Shown here piece after piece: positions 44,820-52,799 of a stretch of DNA of 64,000 nt. Position 1 is the stretch's first letter. Each line of letters opens with the position of its first letter. The DNA lies in the NCBI RefSeq assembly GCF_900109545.1, contig NZ_FOAP01000007.1:186001-250000 (forward strand). The letters are read 5' to 3'. The notes under the pieces are model-generated. The model made no database searches and was not told the origin of the DNA. It was given only the letters and a program-made list of their open reading frames with translations. This DNA is from Stigmatella aurantiaca (GTDB lineage Bacteria; Myxococcota; Myxococcia; Myxococcales; Myxococcaceae). The translations under genes were made by a program, and so were the position numbers.

Positions 44820-44868
44820 TTGAACGTTTCGTTCACGTTGATCAGACTGTTTGAACGTTCCGTTTCAC
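44820..44868 (+). promoter_or_regulatory. Tandem repeats, candidate MrpB enhancer
   Basis: Two direct copies of TTGAACGTTYCGTT, at 44820-44833 and 44851-44864, both followed by a similar TTCAC/CAC tail. They start 31 bp apart, about three helical turns, so they face the same side of DNA. They lie roughly 130-165 bp upstream of the expected mrpC start site, the normal distance for a sigma-54 activator. Confidence 0.7.
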
Positions 44869-44960
44869 ATTTTGGACAGAGCGCGGGAAGGGGCAACGCA
44901 CCGGAGCGCTAAGTTCCCAGCATTCTTGGGTTTGTTGCCCCCGGAGCATTTCATTCCCCT

Positions 44961-44977
44961 TTGGCACAATCCTTGGA
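44961..44977 (+). promoter_or_regulatory. mrpC: Sigma-54 promoter of mrpC
   Basis: TTGGCAC-N5-TTGG at 44961-44976 matches the -24/-12 consensus (TGGCAC-N5-TTGC) except for the last base, with correct spacing. It gives a start site near 44988 and a leader of about 53 nt before mrpC. mrpC of M. xanthus is known to depend on sigma-54 and MrpB. Confidence 0.87.
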
Positions 44978-45040
44978 GATGGGGTCCTGCGTTCGTTGCT
45001 CGGGATTCAGCCAACCTTCCGCTCCCCAGGAGTCCAATCC

Positions 45041-45787
45041 ATGCACGGCTTCAACCGCCCCCTCGGCCCCATCGGTTCCAACGTTGTCGCCCCCCTGCAG
45101 ACGACCAGCTCCGGGATGATGGTGACGGCCAACAAGATCGTTCCCGGCCAGGAATCGATCGACTTCAAGGGCTACTTCAAGGTCGAGTCCTTCCCCCACA
45201 ACTCGGTCATCTACCGCTATGGGGACACCACCGACCGCGTGTACCTGCTCAAGTCCGGCCGCGTGCGCCTGATGCGCGTGGGCAAGAACGGCACCCGCTC
45301 GGTGGTCAGCATCCTGCGCCCCGGGGAGATCTTCGGCGAGGTGTTCCGCCCCGAGGGCACCACCATCGAAGAGATGGCGATCGCCTCCGGTGAGGCCGAG
45401 GTGTGGAGCATCGAGGGCCGTGACTTCCGCGCGCAGCTGGAGGCCCGCCCGGCCCTGGCGCTGGATGTGGTGCGCGCCTACGCCGAGCGCGTGCGTGCGC
45501 TGCGCAAGCGCGTGCTGGGCCTGACCTTCAAGGAAGTGCCGGCGCGCCTGGCCGACACCCTGCTGACGCTCGTCGAGGCGCACGGTGAGCGCTGCCCGCA
45601 CGGCGGCGAGACGGACCTGCGCGGCATCACCCAGCAGGACCTGGCGGACCTGGTGGGCGCCTCGCGCTCCTTCGTGTCCACGCTCATCAACGAGATGAAG
45701 CGCGATGGCGTGCTGGGCAACGTCGGCCGCATCCTCTGCGTGCGCGACCAGAAGGCCCTGCGGAAGATCGCCGGCAAGGAGAAGTAA
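45041..45787 (+). CDS. mrpC: Developmental regulator MrpC (CRP/FNR family)
   Basis: A 248-residue transcription factor, the same length as M. xanthus MrpC and very similar by memory from 'MHGFNRPLGPIGSNVV' to the end. A disordered 25-residue start is followed by a cyclic-nucleotide-binding-like domain ('VIYRYGDTTDRVYLLKSGRV', 'ILRPGEIFGEVF'), a dimer helix, and a winged helix with 'ITQQDLADLVGASRSFVSTL'. MrpC drives fruA and other developmental genes and represses its own promoter in M. xanthus. Preceded by CCAGGAG. Transcription is expected from the sigma-54 promoter at 44961. Confidence 0.96.
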   Translation: MHGFNRPLGPIGSNVVAPLQTTSSGMMVTANKIVPGQESIDFKGYFKVESFPHNSVIYRYGDTTDRVYLLKSGRVRLMRVGKNGTRSVVSILRPGEIFGEVFRPEGTTIEEMAIASGEAEVWSIEGRDFRAQLEARPALALDVVRAYAERVRALRKRVLGLTFKEVPARLADTLLTLVEAHGERCPHGGETDLRGITQQDLADLVGASRSFVSTLINEMKRDGVLGNVGRILCVRDQKALRKIAGKEK

Positions 45788-45937
45788 GCCGCTTTCGACC
45801 CGAGCACTCCGAACACTGACGGGCTCGATCGCACTGGGTGCGGTCGGGCCCGTTGTGCATTTCACGCCCTGGCATTCCTTTCCCCACCCCGTCCGGCGCG
45901 CCGCTATCCTCCGCCCCGCCACTCGCCCCCGGGCCCT

Positions 45938-47800
45938 ATGACCGTTCCAGCCGAGTCTTCTCCCCACCGCACGTACACCGAGCGCCGCGCCGCCGCCCAA
46001 GCAAGGCTCGCGGCCCTGGACCGGCTCAACGCGCGCTACGCCAACCTGCGCGGGCTCACCTTCCTGGCAGCGGCCCTCGTCGCGGGGTTGGCCGGCTTCG
46101 GGCGGCTCCCGCGGGACTACTGGTGGGCGGTGGCCGGGGCGGTGGTCCTCTATGCGGTGTGGGCCGTGCTGCACAACGCGGTCTTCCGCAAGGAGGCCCG
46201 GGAGCGGTTGTACGTCACGCTGAATGAGCGCGGGCTGGCGCGGCTGAGCAGTGCCTGGCGCGAGTTCACCGAGCGGGGGGATCGCTTCCTGTCCTCCTCC
46301 CACCTGTACACACCGGACCTGGATGTCTTCGGGCAGGCCAGCCTCTTCCAGCTCTTGAACGAAACGGCGACCCGGGCCGGGGAAGAGCGGCTCGCCGCCT
46401 GGCTGTCCACCCCGGCGCAGGCCCCCACCGTGGTGGAGCGGCAGGGGGCGGCCCAGGAGCTGGCGCCCGAGGTGGGCTTCCGGCAGGACCTGTGCGTGGA
46501 GGCGCGCCTGGTGTCCCGGGAGAAGGCGAACCCGCGGCTGTTCATCCAGTGGGCCGAGTCCGGCCCCATGCTCCAGTCCATCCGCTGGGCCCGGCCGCTG
46601 GCGCTGGTGCTCCCCCCCATCACCCTGACGCTCTACGTGCTCGGGCAGCTCCACGTCGTGCCCGGGTGGTCCTGGTGGGTGGGGCTCTTCGTGCAGCTCG
46701 GCGTGGTGCTGGCCACCCGGGGCGCCCTGCGGCAGATGGAGGAGCGGCTGTCGGCGGGGGAGCACGGCTTCGCGCGCTATGCGCCGCTCTTCGCCCGCAT
46801 CGAGGGGCAGAAGGTCCAACACCCCTTGCTCCAGCGGCTCCAGGCGGGGCTTCAGCGGCCGGGCGAGGCGCCCGTCTCCACCCACTTCCAGCGCTTCAGC
46901 CGGCTGTACTCGTTCGTGGAGTTCAAGCGGCACCAGTTCCACCCGGTGGTGCACCTGCTCACGCTCTGGGACATTCACGCCCTGTTCCCCCTGGAGACCT
47001 GGCGCGAGAAGCACGGCGCCCAGGTGCGGCACTGGTTCGAGGCGCTCGCGGAGTGGGAGGCGCTCTCGTGCCTGGCGGGCTTCGCGCACGACCGGCCGGA
47101 CTTCACCTGGCCCACGCTCACCCCCGAGGGCCCGCGCGTGGAGGCCCGGAAGCTGGGCCACCCGCTCCTGGACAACCCCGTCCCCAACGACGTGTCCCTG
47201 CCCGGCCCCCGCCACGCGCTGCTCATCACCGGCTCCAACATGTCGGGGAAGACCACCCTGATGCGGGCGGTGGGCGCCAATGTCGTCCTCGCGCTGGCAG
47301 GCGCCCCCGTGTGCGCGAGTGCGTTCGTCCTGAGCCCGCTCCAGGTGCTCACCAGCATGCGCGTGAAGGACTCACTGGAGCGCGGCGTGTCCTACTTCTA
47401 CGCCGAGGTGCAGCGCATCAAGGCGGTGCTGGACGCGGCGGCGCAGGCCCAGGGGCAGGTGCTGTTCCTGCTGGATGAAATCCTGCTGGGCACCAACACG
47501 CGCGAGCGGCAGATCGCCTCGCGCGAGGTGCTGCGGCTGCTCCTGAGCACGGGGGCCTGCGGCGCGGTGACGACGCACGACTTGTCGCTGGCGGTGCTGG
47601 CCGACGAGCCCGGCGTCCACGTGGTGAACGTCCACTTCCGGGACCACCTGGAGGACGGGAAGATGGTGTTCGACTACACCCTGCGCCAGGGCGTGGTGGA
47701 CACCACCAACGCGCTCCGGGTGCTGCGCATGGCGGGCGTTCCGGTGAACGAGAACGAAGCGCCCTTCGATTCGGGAGACAAGGCGCTCGCACGCTCTTAA
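45938..47800 (+). CDS. Membrane-anchored MutS-like ATPase
   Basis: A 620-residue protein with the MutS C-terminal ATPase domain but no mismatch-recognition domain. Two hydrophobic hairpins lie at about residues 38-80 ('GLTFLAAALVAGLAGF', 'YWWAVAGAVVLYAVWAVL') and 225-265. The ATPase core (about 405-600) has Walker A 'ITGSNMSGKTTLMRAVG', 'SMRVKDSLERGVSYFYAE', Walker B 'VLFLLDEILLGTN' and 'GAVTTHDLSLA'. Such membrane MutS relatives occur in several phyla, and their role is not established. It probably does not act in ordinary mismatch repair. Confidence 0.88.
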   Translation: MTVPAESSPHRTYTERRAAAQARLAALDRLNARYANLRGLTFLAAALVAGLAGFGRLPRDYWWAVAGAVVLYAVWAVLHNAVFRKEARERLYVTLNERGLARLSSAWREFTERGDRFLSSSHLYTPDLDVFGQASLFQLLNETATRAGEERLAAWLSTPAQAPTVVERQGAAQELAPEVGFRQDLCVEARLVSREKANPRLFIQWAESGPMLQSIRWARPLALVLPPITLTLYVLGQLHVVPGWSWWVGLFVQLGVVLATRGALRQMEERLSAGEHGFARYAPLFARIEGQKVQHPLLQRLQAGLQRPGEAPVSTHFQRFSRLYSFVEFKRHQFHPVVHLLTLWDIHALFPLETWREKHGAQVRHWFEALAEWEALSCLAGFAHDRPDFTWPTLTPEGPRVEARKLGHPLLDNPVPNDVSLPGPRHALLITGSNMSGKTTLMRAVGANVVLALAGAPVCASAFVLSPLQVLTSMRVKDSLERGVSYFYAEVQRIKAVLDAAAQAQGQVLFLLDEILLGTNTRERQIASREVLRLLLSTGACGAVTTHDLSLAVLADEPGVHVVNVHFRDHLEDGKMVFDYTLRQGVVDTTNALRVLRMAGVPVNENEAPFDSGDKALARS

Positions 47801-47811
47801 ACTCCGCGGTC

Positions 47812-48432
47812 ATGTTCCGCACCGAAGCGCTCGGGGCTCGGACCGAGGAACTCATCCGGGTGGGCCGCTTCTTTTTCGAGCGCGGCTGGGTCCCCGCCAC
47901 CGCGGGCAACTTCTCCGCGCGGCTGGACGCGCACCACGTGGTCCTCACCGCCTCGGGCCGTCACAAGGGAGAGCTCGACGCGGAGGGCTTTCTCGTGGTG
48001 ACGCCCGAGGGCCAGGTGCTCCCCCCGGGCGGCAAGCCCTCGGCCGAGACGGCGCTGCACCTCCTGCTCTACCGGCGTGAGCCGCAGCTCGGGGCGGTGC
48101 TGCACACCCACTCGCGCCCGGCCACCCTGCTGTCCCGGCTGAGCCCGCAGGGGGTGGTGCTGGAAGGCTACGAGGTGCAGAAGGCCCTGCCGGGCGTGGA
48201 CAGCCACACGGCGCGCGTGGAGGTGCCCGTGTTCCCCAACGACCAGGACATTCCCCGGCTCGCCGCCCGGGTCGAGGACTTCCTGCGCGGGCACCCGGCC
48301 ACGTGCGGCTACCTCATCGAGGGCCATGGCCTCTACACCTGGGGCCGCACGGTGGCGGAGGCGCGGCGCCACGTGGAAGCGTTCGAGTTTCTGTTCGAGT
48401 GTGAGTTGGACCTGAGGAGGCTGACACGATGA
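47812..48432 (+). CDS. mtnB: Methylthioribulose-1-phosphate dehydratase
   Basis: A 206-residue class II aldolase-family dehydratase of the methionine salvage pathway. 'ATAGNFSARLD' and zinc ligands in 'LHTHSRPATLLSRL' and 'IEGHGLYTWG' are visible, with the acidic residue in 'PSAETALH'. It is first in an mtnB-mtnD-mtnC run, overlapping mtnD by 4 nt (ATGA). It starts 11 bp after the MutS-like gene and may share its transcript. Confidence 0.95.
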   Translation: MFRTEALGARTEELIRVGRFFFERGWVPATAGNFSARLDAHHVVLTASGRHKGELDAEGFLVVTPEGQVLPPGGKPSAETALHLLLYRREPQLGAVLHTHSRPATLLSRLSPQGVVLEGYEVQKALPGVDSHTARVEVPVFPNDQDIPRLAARVEDFLRGHPATCGYLIEGHGLYTWGRTVAEARRHVEAFEFLFECELDLRRLTR

Positions 48433-48971
48433 GCGAGCTAAGGGTCTTCGACGAAGGGGATGTGTCCCACCCCCTCCTTCACACCCGGGACTTCGACACC
48501 ATCCGCCGGGAGCTGGAGGCCGTGGGCATCCGCTTCGAGCGCTGGGAGGCGTGCAAGCCCCTGCCCCCCGGGGCGAGCCAGGCGGACATCCTGGCCGCCT
48601 ACCAGGACTCCGTGGAGCGGCTGATGAAGGAGCGGGGGCTCCAATCCGTGGATGTGCTGGGCATGGTGCCGGACCATCCGGACCGGGCCGCCATCCGCAA
48701 GAAGTTCCTCGAGGAGCACACGCACAGCGAGGACGAGGTGCGCTTCTTCGTCGAGGGCCAGGGCCTCTTCAGCATCCACAAGGCGGGGCGCGTCTTCATG
48801 GTGCTGTGCGAGAAGGGCGACCTCATCAGCGTTCCGGACGGCACGCCCCACTGGTTCGACATGGGCCCCTCGCCCCACTTCATCGCCATCCGCCTCTTCA
48901 CGAACACCGAAGGCTGGGTGGCACGGATGACGGGCAGCGCCATCGCCTCGTCCTTCCCGCGCCTCGAATAA
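48429..48971 (+). CDS. mtnD: Acireductone dioxygenase
   Basis: A 180-residue cupin (ARD family). Metal ligands are in 'EEHTHSEDEVRFFVEGQGLF' (H-x-H and Glu) and 'VPDGTPHWFDMG' (His). It converts the acireductone intermediate to 2-keto-4-methylthiobutyrate and formate, or with another metal to the off-pathway product. It is coupled to mtnB by ATGA overlap and followed by mtnC after 4 bp. Confidence 0.95.
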   Translation: MSELRVFDEGDVSHPLLHTRDFDTIRRELEAVGIRFERWEACKPLPPGASQADILAAYQDSVERLMKERGLQSVDVLGMVPDHPDRAAIRKKFLEEHTHSEDEVRFFVEGQGLFSIHKAGRVFMVLCEKGDLISVPDGTPHWFDMGPSPHFIAIRLFTNTEGWVARMTGSAIASSFPRLE

Positions 48972-48975
48972 CCCC

Positions 48976-49668
48976 ATGGAGCGCTCCCCCATGGTGCGGG
49001 CCATCGTCACCGACATCGAAGGGACCACCTCGAGCCTGTCCTTCGTGAAGGACGTGCTCTTCCCCTACTCGGCCCGCCACATGCGGGAGTTCGTCCTCAC
49101 CCACGGCCCGCAGCCCCCGGTGCGCCGCATGCTCGACGAGGCGCGGGAGCTGGACGGCGGGGCGCGGGACGACGCGGCGCTCGTGGACGTCCTGCTGCGC
49201 TGGATTCAGGAGGACCGGAAGTACGGGCCGCTCAAGGCGCTGCAGGGCCTGATGTGGGAAGAGGGCTACCGCCGCGGGGACTTCCAGGGCCACGTGTACG
49301 AGGATGCCGCGCGCCGGCTGCGCGACTGGCACGCCCGGGGGCTGCGCCTCTACGTCTACTCCTCGGGCTCGGTGCAGGCGCAGGTGTCGCTCTTCCGCCA
49401 CACGCCCTTCGGGGACCTCACCCCGCTCTTCCAGGGCCACTTCGACACCCGCATCGGGGGAAAGAAGGAGGCAGCCGCCTACGAGGCCATCCGCCGGGAA
49501 CTCGGCCTGCCCGCCCCGGACATCCTCTTCCTCTCGGACGTGCGGGAGGAGCTGGACGCGGCCGCCACCGCGGGCCTGCGCACCGCGTGCCTGGTGCGGG
49601 GCGAGGGCCCCGAGGTGAATCCCGGGCCGCACCCGGTGGCGCGGAGCTTCGATGAACTGGCAGTGTGA
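48976..49668 (+). CDS. mtnC: Acireductone synthase (enolase-phosphatase E1)
   Basis: A 230-residue HAD-family bifunctional enolase-phosphatase. The nucleophile motif is 'VTDIEGTTSSLSFVKDVLFP'. 'VYSSGSVQAQVSLF' supplies motif II, 'GGKKEAAAYEAI' the Lys, and 'ILFLSDVREELDAAATAG' the metal Asp. It makes the substrate of MtnD. mtnA and mtnK are not in the window, so the earlier salvage steps are encoded elsewhere. Confidence 0.95.
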   Translation: MERSPMVRAIVTDIEGTTSSLSFVKDVLFPYSARHMREFVLTHGPQPPVRRMLDEARELDGGARDDAALVDVLLRWIQEDRKYGPLKALQGLMWEEGYRRGDFQGHVYEDAARRLRDWHARGLRLYVYSSGSVQAQVSLFRHTPFGDLTPLFQGHFDTRIGGKKEAAAYEAIRRELGLPAPDILFLSDVREELDAAATAGLRTACLVRGEGPEVNPGPHPVARSFDELAV

Positions 49669-49784
49669 GTTTTTCTTGTGCGAGCCAATGGCTCAACTAA
49701 ACCCCGGAGCAGGGCCGAGGAGGCCCCTCTCGCGATTTCGGTTGTTCGAGGTCCCCGGGCTCACTACGCCGGGGGCGCCATCCC

Positions 49785-51452
49785 ATGAGTAATCTCGACC
49801 CCTATCTTCTGTCCCTCGTGGTCTTCCTCCCGCTGTTCTTCGCGGGGATTCTGGCGTTCATCCCGGCCCAGGAGCCCGGGCCGATCCGGATGCTGGCCCT
49901 GCTGGCGGCCCTGGCGGACGGGGCGGTGGCCCTCTGGGCCTGGACGCGCTTCGAGCCCACGGGGCCGGAGTTCCAGCTGGAGTACCGCGCGAGCTGGCTG
50001 GAGATGGGCGGGCTGTCCTACCACGTGGGCGTGGATGGGCTCGCCCTCTCGCTGGTGATGCTCGTGGCGCTGCTGGGCCCCGTGGTGGTGCTGGCCAGCT
50101 GGACGTCGGTGCGCGAGCGGGTGAAGGAGTTCCACCTGGCGCTCCTGTTCCTGCAGGCCGTGACGATGGGCGCGCTGGTGTCGCTGGATCTGCTGTTCTT
50201 CTACATCTGCTTCGAGGCGGCGCTGCTGCCCACGGGCCTGCTGGTGGGCGTGTGGGGCGGGCCGATGCGCAACAAGGCCAGCGCGCGCTACTTCCTGGCC
50301 TCGTTCGCTGGCAGCGTGCTCATGCTGGTGTCGCTGCTGGCCATCTACAGCGTGGCGCTGCCCGCGGGCCAGCGGACCTTCGACTACGTCCGCGTCTTCA
50401 ACACGCTGCAGGAGGCGCACCGGGAGCTGGCCGCGTGCCGCACGCCGGTGGCCGAGTGCGGCGCGCTCTCGCCGCTGGCCCAGACGGTGGGCACCTGGGG
50501 CCCGTGGATTTTCGGCGGCATCGCCCTGGCGTTCGCGGTGAAGTCGGCCCTGTTCCCGGTGCACCGGTGGCTGGCCGAGACGCAGTCCGAGGCCCCCCGC
50601 GCGGCCTCCGTGCTGCTGGCCATCAAGCTGGGCGCGTTCGGCTTCTGGCGCTTCGGCTTCCCGCTCTTCCCGGACGCCACCCAGCAGTTCCGGGGCGTGC
50701 TCACGGCCATGGCCGTCATCAGCATCGTGTACGGGGCGCTCATGTGCCTGGCCCAGCGGGACATCCGCCGGTTCCTCGCCTACGCGACCATCAGCCACCT
50801 GGGCAGCATCCTCCTGGGCATGCTGACGCTGACCGAGGAGGGCGCCACGGGCAGCGCCTACCACATGATCAACCAGGGGCTGTCCACCGCGGCCATCTTC
50901 CTGTTGGTGGGCTTCCTCCAGGAGCAGCGCGGCAGCAAGCAGGTGCAGGACTACGGCGGGCTTGCGCGCACGATGCCCCGCTTCGCCTTTGCCTTCGTGC
51001 TCATCACCTTCAGCCTCATCGGCCTGCCGGGCACCAACGGCTTCGTCAGCGAGTTCCTCGTGCTGCTGGGCGCCTTCAAGAGCAACCTGAGCCCGGTGGT
51101 GGGCGCGCTGGCGGCCACGGGCGTCATCCTCAGCGCCACGTACATGCTGTGGCTGGTGCAGAAGGTGCTCTTCGGGCCGGTGCGCCACCCGGAGAACCAC
51201 GCCCTGAAGGACCTGCACGGGCGCGAGTGGGTCATCACCGTGCCCTTCCTGGTGCTGGCGGTGGTGCTGGGCCTCAAGCCCCAGCCCATCCTCGACCGGC
51301 TCGAGCCGGCGAGCCGCCGCTTCGTGGCGCGCTCCAGCCTGGGCATGGAGGGGGCCAACCCGCCGGCGGAGCTGCTCCGTGTGACGTCCGCGCCCCTGCC
51401 CGAGCAGGCCGCGCGGGACCTCGGGCCGGACTTCGTCCAGCCCGTGCAGTAA
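49785..51452 (+). CDS. nuoM: NADH-quinone oxidoreductase subunit M-like protein
   Basis: A 555-residue proton-translocating complex I subunit (proton_antipo_M family) with about 14 membrane segments. 'LEMGGLSYHVGVDGLALSLVM' is the NuoM N-terminal signature. The Glu in 'CFEAALLPTGLLVG' and the Lys/His in 'AVKSALFPVHRWLAETQSEA' are the conserved channel residues. 'HLGSILLGMLTLTEEGATG' and 'PGTNGFVSEFLVLLGAF' follow. It stands alone, without other nuo genes on either side, so it is either a dispersed nuo gene or a paralogue for another ion-pumping complex. Confidence 0.92.
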   Translation: MSNLDPYLLSLVVFLPLFFAGILAFIPAQEPGPIRMLALLAALADGAVALWAWTRFEPTGPEFQLEYRASWLEMGGLSYHVGVDGLALSLVMLVALLGPVVVLASWTSVRERVKEFHLALLFLQAVTMGALVSLDLLFFYICFEAALLPTGLLVGVWGGPMRNKASARYFLASFAGSVLMLVSLLAIYSVALPAGQRTFDYVRVFNTLQEAHRELAACRTPVAECGALSPLAQTVGTWGPWIFGGIALAFAVKSALFPVHRWLAETQSEAPRAASVLLAIKLGAFGFWRFGFPLFPDATQQFRGVLTAMAVISIVYGALMCLAQRDIRRFLAYATISHLGSILLGMLTLTEEGATGSAYHMINQGLSTAAIFLLVGFLQEQRGSKQVQDYGGLARTMPRFAFAFVLITFSLIGLPGTNGFVSEFLVLLGAFKSNLSPVVGALAATGVILSATYMLWLVQKVLFGPVRHPENHALKDLHGREWVITVPFLVLAVVLGLKPQPILDRLEPASRRFVARSSLGMEGANPPAELLRVTSAPLPEQAARDLGPDFVQPVQ

Positions 51453-51481
51453 CCCGGACGGAAGGGCCCGTTCCGGGGCCT

Positions 51482-51539
51482 GTCCGTTATAACGGATGCC
51501 CGCGCTTGTTTGGCCGCTTGGGCATCCGTTATATTGGAC
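51482..51539. repeat. Long inverted repeat upstream of the porin gene
   Basis: The arms 51482-51501 and 51520-51539 are inverted copies matching at 18 of 20 positions, with a perfect 14-bp core (TATAACGGATGCCC and its complement) around an 18-nt loop. It ends 6 bp before the porin ATG and 29 bp after nuoM. No T-run follows. It could be an operator, a leader hairpin that hides the ribosome-binding site, or a terminator for nuoM. Confidence 0.85.
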
Positions 51540-51545
51540 GAGGCC

Positions 51546-52793
51546 ATGATGAAGTCACTCCGGGTCCTCTTCCTCCCCCTGTCCCTGGCAGTCGCGCTCC
51601 CCGCCGGGGCCCAGTCCCCTGCCCCCCCTCCGGTTCCAGAAGTCCAGGAGCCGCCGCCTCCCCCTCCCCCGCCTCCGGCCAGCGCCGCGCCCAGCATCAC
51701 CGCGGAGCCCGGAAAGGGCATCCTGGTGAAGGCCCCGGGGGACCGGTACTCCTTCGGCATCCGGGCGCGGATTCAGTTCCGGGACACGTTCCAGCACTTC
51801 GACCGGAGCGACACCAACGAGCTCAACATCCGGACGCTCCGGCTCATCGTGCACGGCAACGTCCTGTCCCCGGACCTGCGCTACACCCTCCAGCTGGCCT
51901 TCGGCGGCAATGACTTCGAGACGGGCAGCAGCTCCCCCATCTTCGATGCCTTCGTGGACTACACCCGGCACAGGGACTTGAACATCCGGGTGGGCCAGTT
52001 CTTCGTCCCCTTCGACCGGGCCCGGACCATCCGCGAGTTCGCGCTGCAGATGGTGGACCGGCAACTGGCGGTGCGGGAGCTGAACCTCGACCGGGACGTG
52101 GGCGTGATGTTCTCGTCCACCAACCTCTTCGGGCTGAACGAGTGGCTCGGCTACAACCTCTTCATTGGCGGGGGCGACGGCCGCAACCGGTTCTCCGCGT
52201 ACGAGGCGGGCCCACTGGCCGTGCTGCGGCTCACGCTGCGGCCCTTCGGCACCTTCGATGATGACCAGGAAGGCGACCTGACGCGCGGGGCGAAGCCCCG
52301 GCTGGCCCTCGGCATCGCGGGCGCCTACAACGCCAACACCTCGCGCCGCAACAGCACCCTGGGCACGGCCTTCACCGCCGGCACGGTGGACTACACGCAC
52401 CTGGCGGCGGACCTGGTGTTCAAGTACCGCGGCCTCTCGGTGCTCGCCGAAGGGCTGTGGCGCAAGGCCAGCGAGGACGTGGTGGAGGGCACCGTCAACG
52501 GCACCGTCACGCGCGAGCCCACCCGCTCCGGTCATGGCTACTTCGTGCAGGCCGGCTACCTGGTGAGCCCGAAGGTGGAGCTGACCGCGCGCTGGGATCA
52601 GCTCTTCGCGAGGGACGGCACGGATCCGCAGCTCGTGCAGCTCGTGCGGACCCAAGGCAAGCAGGCCGGAGCGGGCGCCAACCTCTACCTGAACGGCCAT
52701 GCCTTCAAGCTGCAGGGCGACTACTTCTACATCTTCGGCCCCGACGGGGAGCCCCGCCACGTCGCCCGCCTCCAGCTCGACGCGAGCTTCTGA
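51546..52793 (+). CDS. Outer-membrane porin, phosphate-selective OprP/OprO type
   Basis: A 415-residue exported protein. A signal peptide (about 1-23, ending PAGAQ) is followed by a Pro-rich linker with nine consecutive prolines, then a beta-barrel of alternating strands ('YSFGIRARIQFRDTFQHF', 'LNIRVGQFFVPFDRAR', 'LDRDVGVMFSS', 'HGYFVQAGYLVSPKVELTAR') ending in aromatic 'LDASF', as outer-membrane proteins do. It belongs to the phosphate-selective porin O/P family; the ion carried is not proven. Two tandem ATG codons (51546 and 51549) are possible starts. A long inverted repeat abuts the start. Confidence 0.88.
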   Translation: MMKSLRVLFLPLSLAVALPAGAQSPAPPPVPEVQEPPPPPPPPPASAAPSITAEPGKGILVKAPGDRYSFGIRARIQFRDTFQHFDRSDTNELNIRTLRLIVHGNVLSPDLRYTLQLAFGGNDFETGSSSPIFDAFVDYTRHRDLNIRVGQFFVPFDRARTIREFALQMVDRQLAVRELNLDRDVGVMFSSTNLFGLNEWLGYNLFIGGGDGRNRFSAYEAGPLAVLRLTLRPFGTFDDDQEGDLTRGAKPRLALGIAGAYNANTSRRNSTLGTAFTAGTVDYTHLAADLVFKYRGLSVLAEGLWRKASEDVVEGTVNGTVTREPTRSGHGYFVQAGYLVSPKVELTARWDQLFARDGTDPQLVQLVRTQGKQAGAGANLYLNGHAFKLQGDYFYIFGPDGEPRHVARLQLDASF

Positions 52794-52799
52794 AACCAC

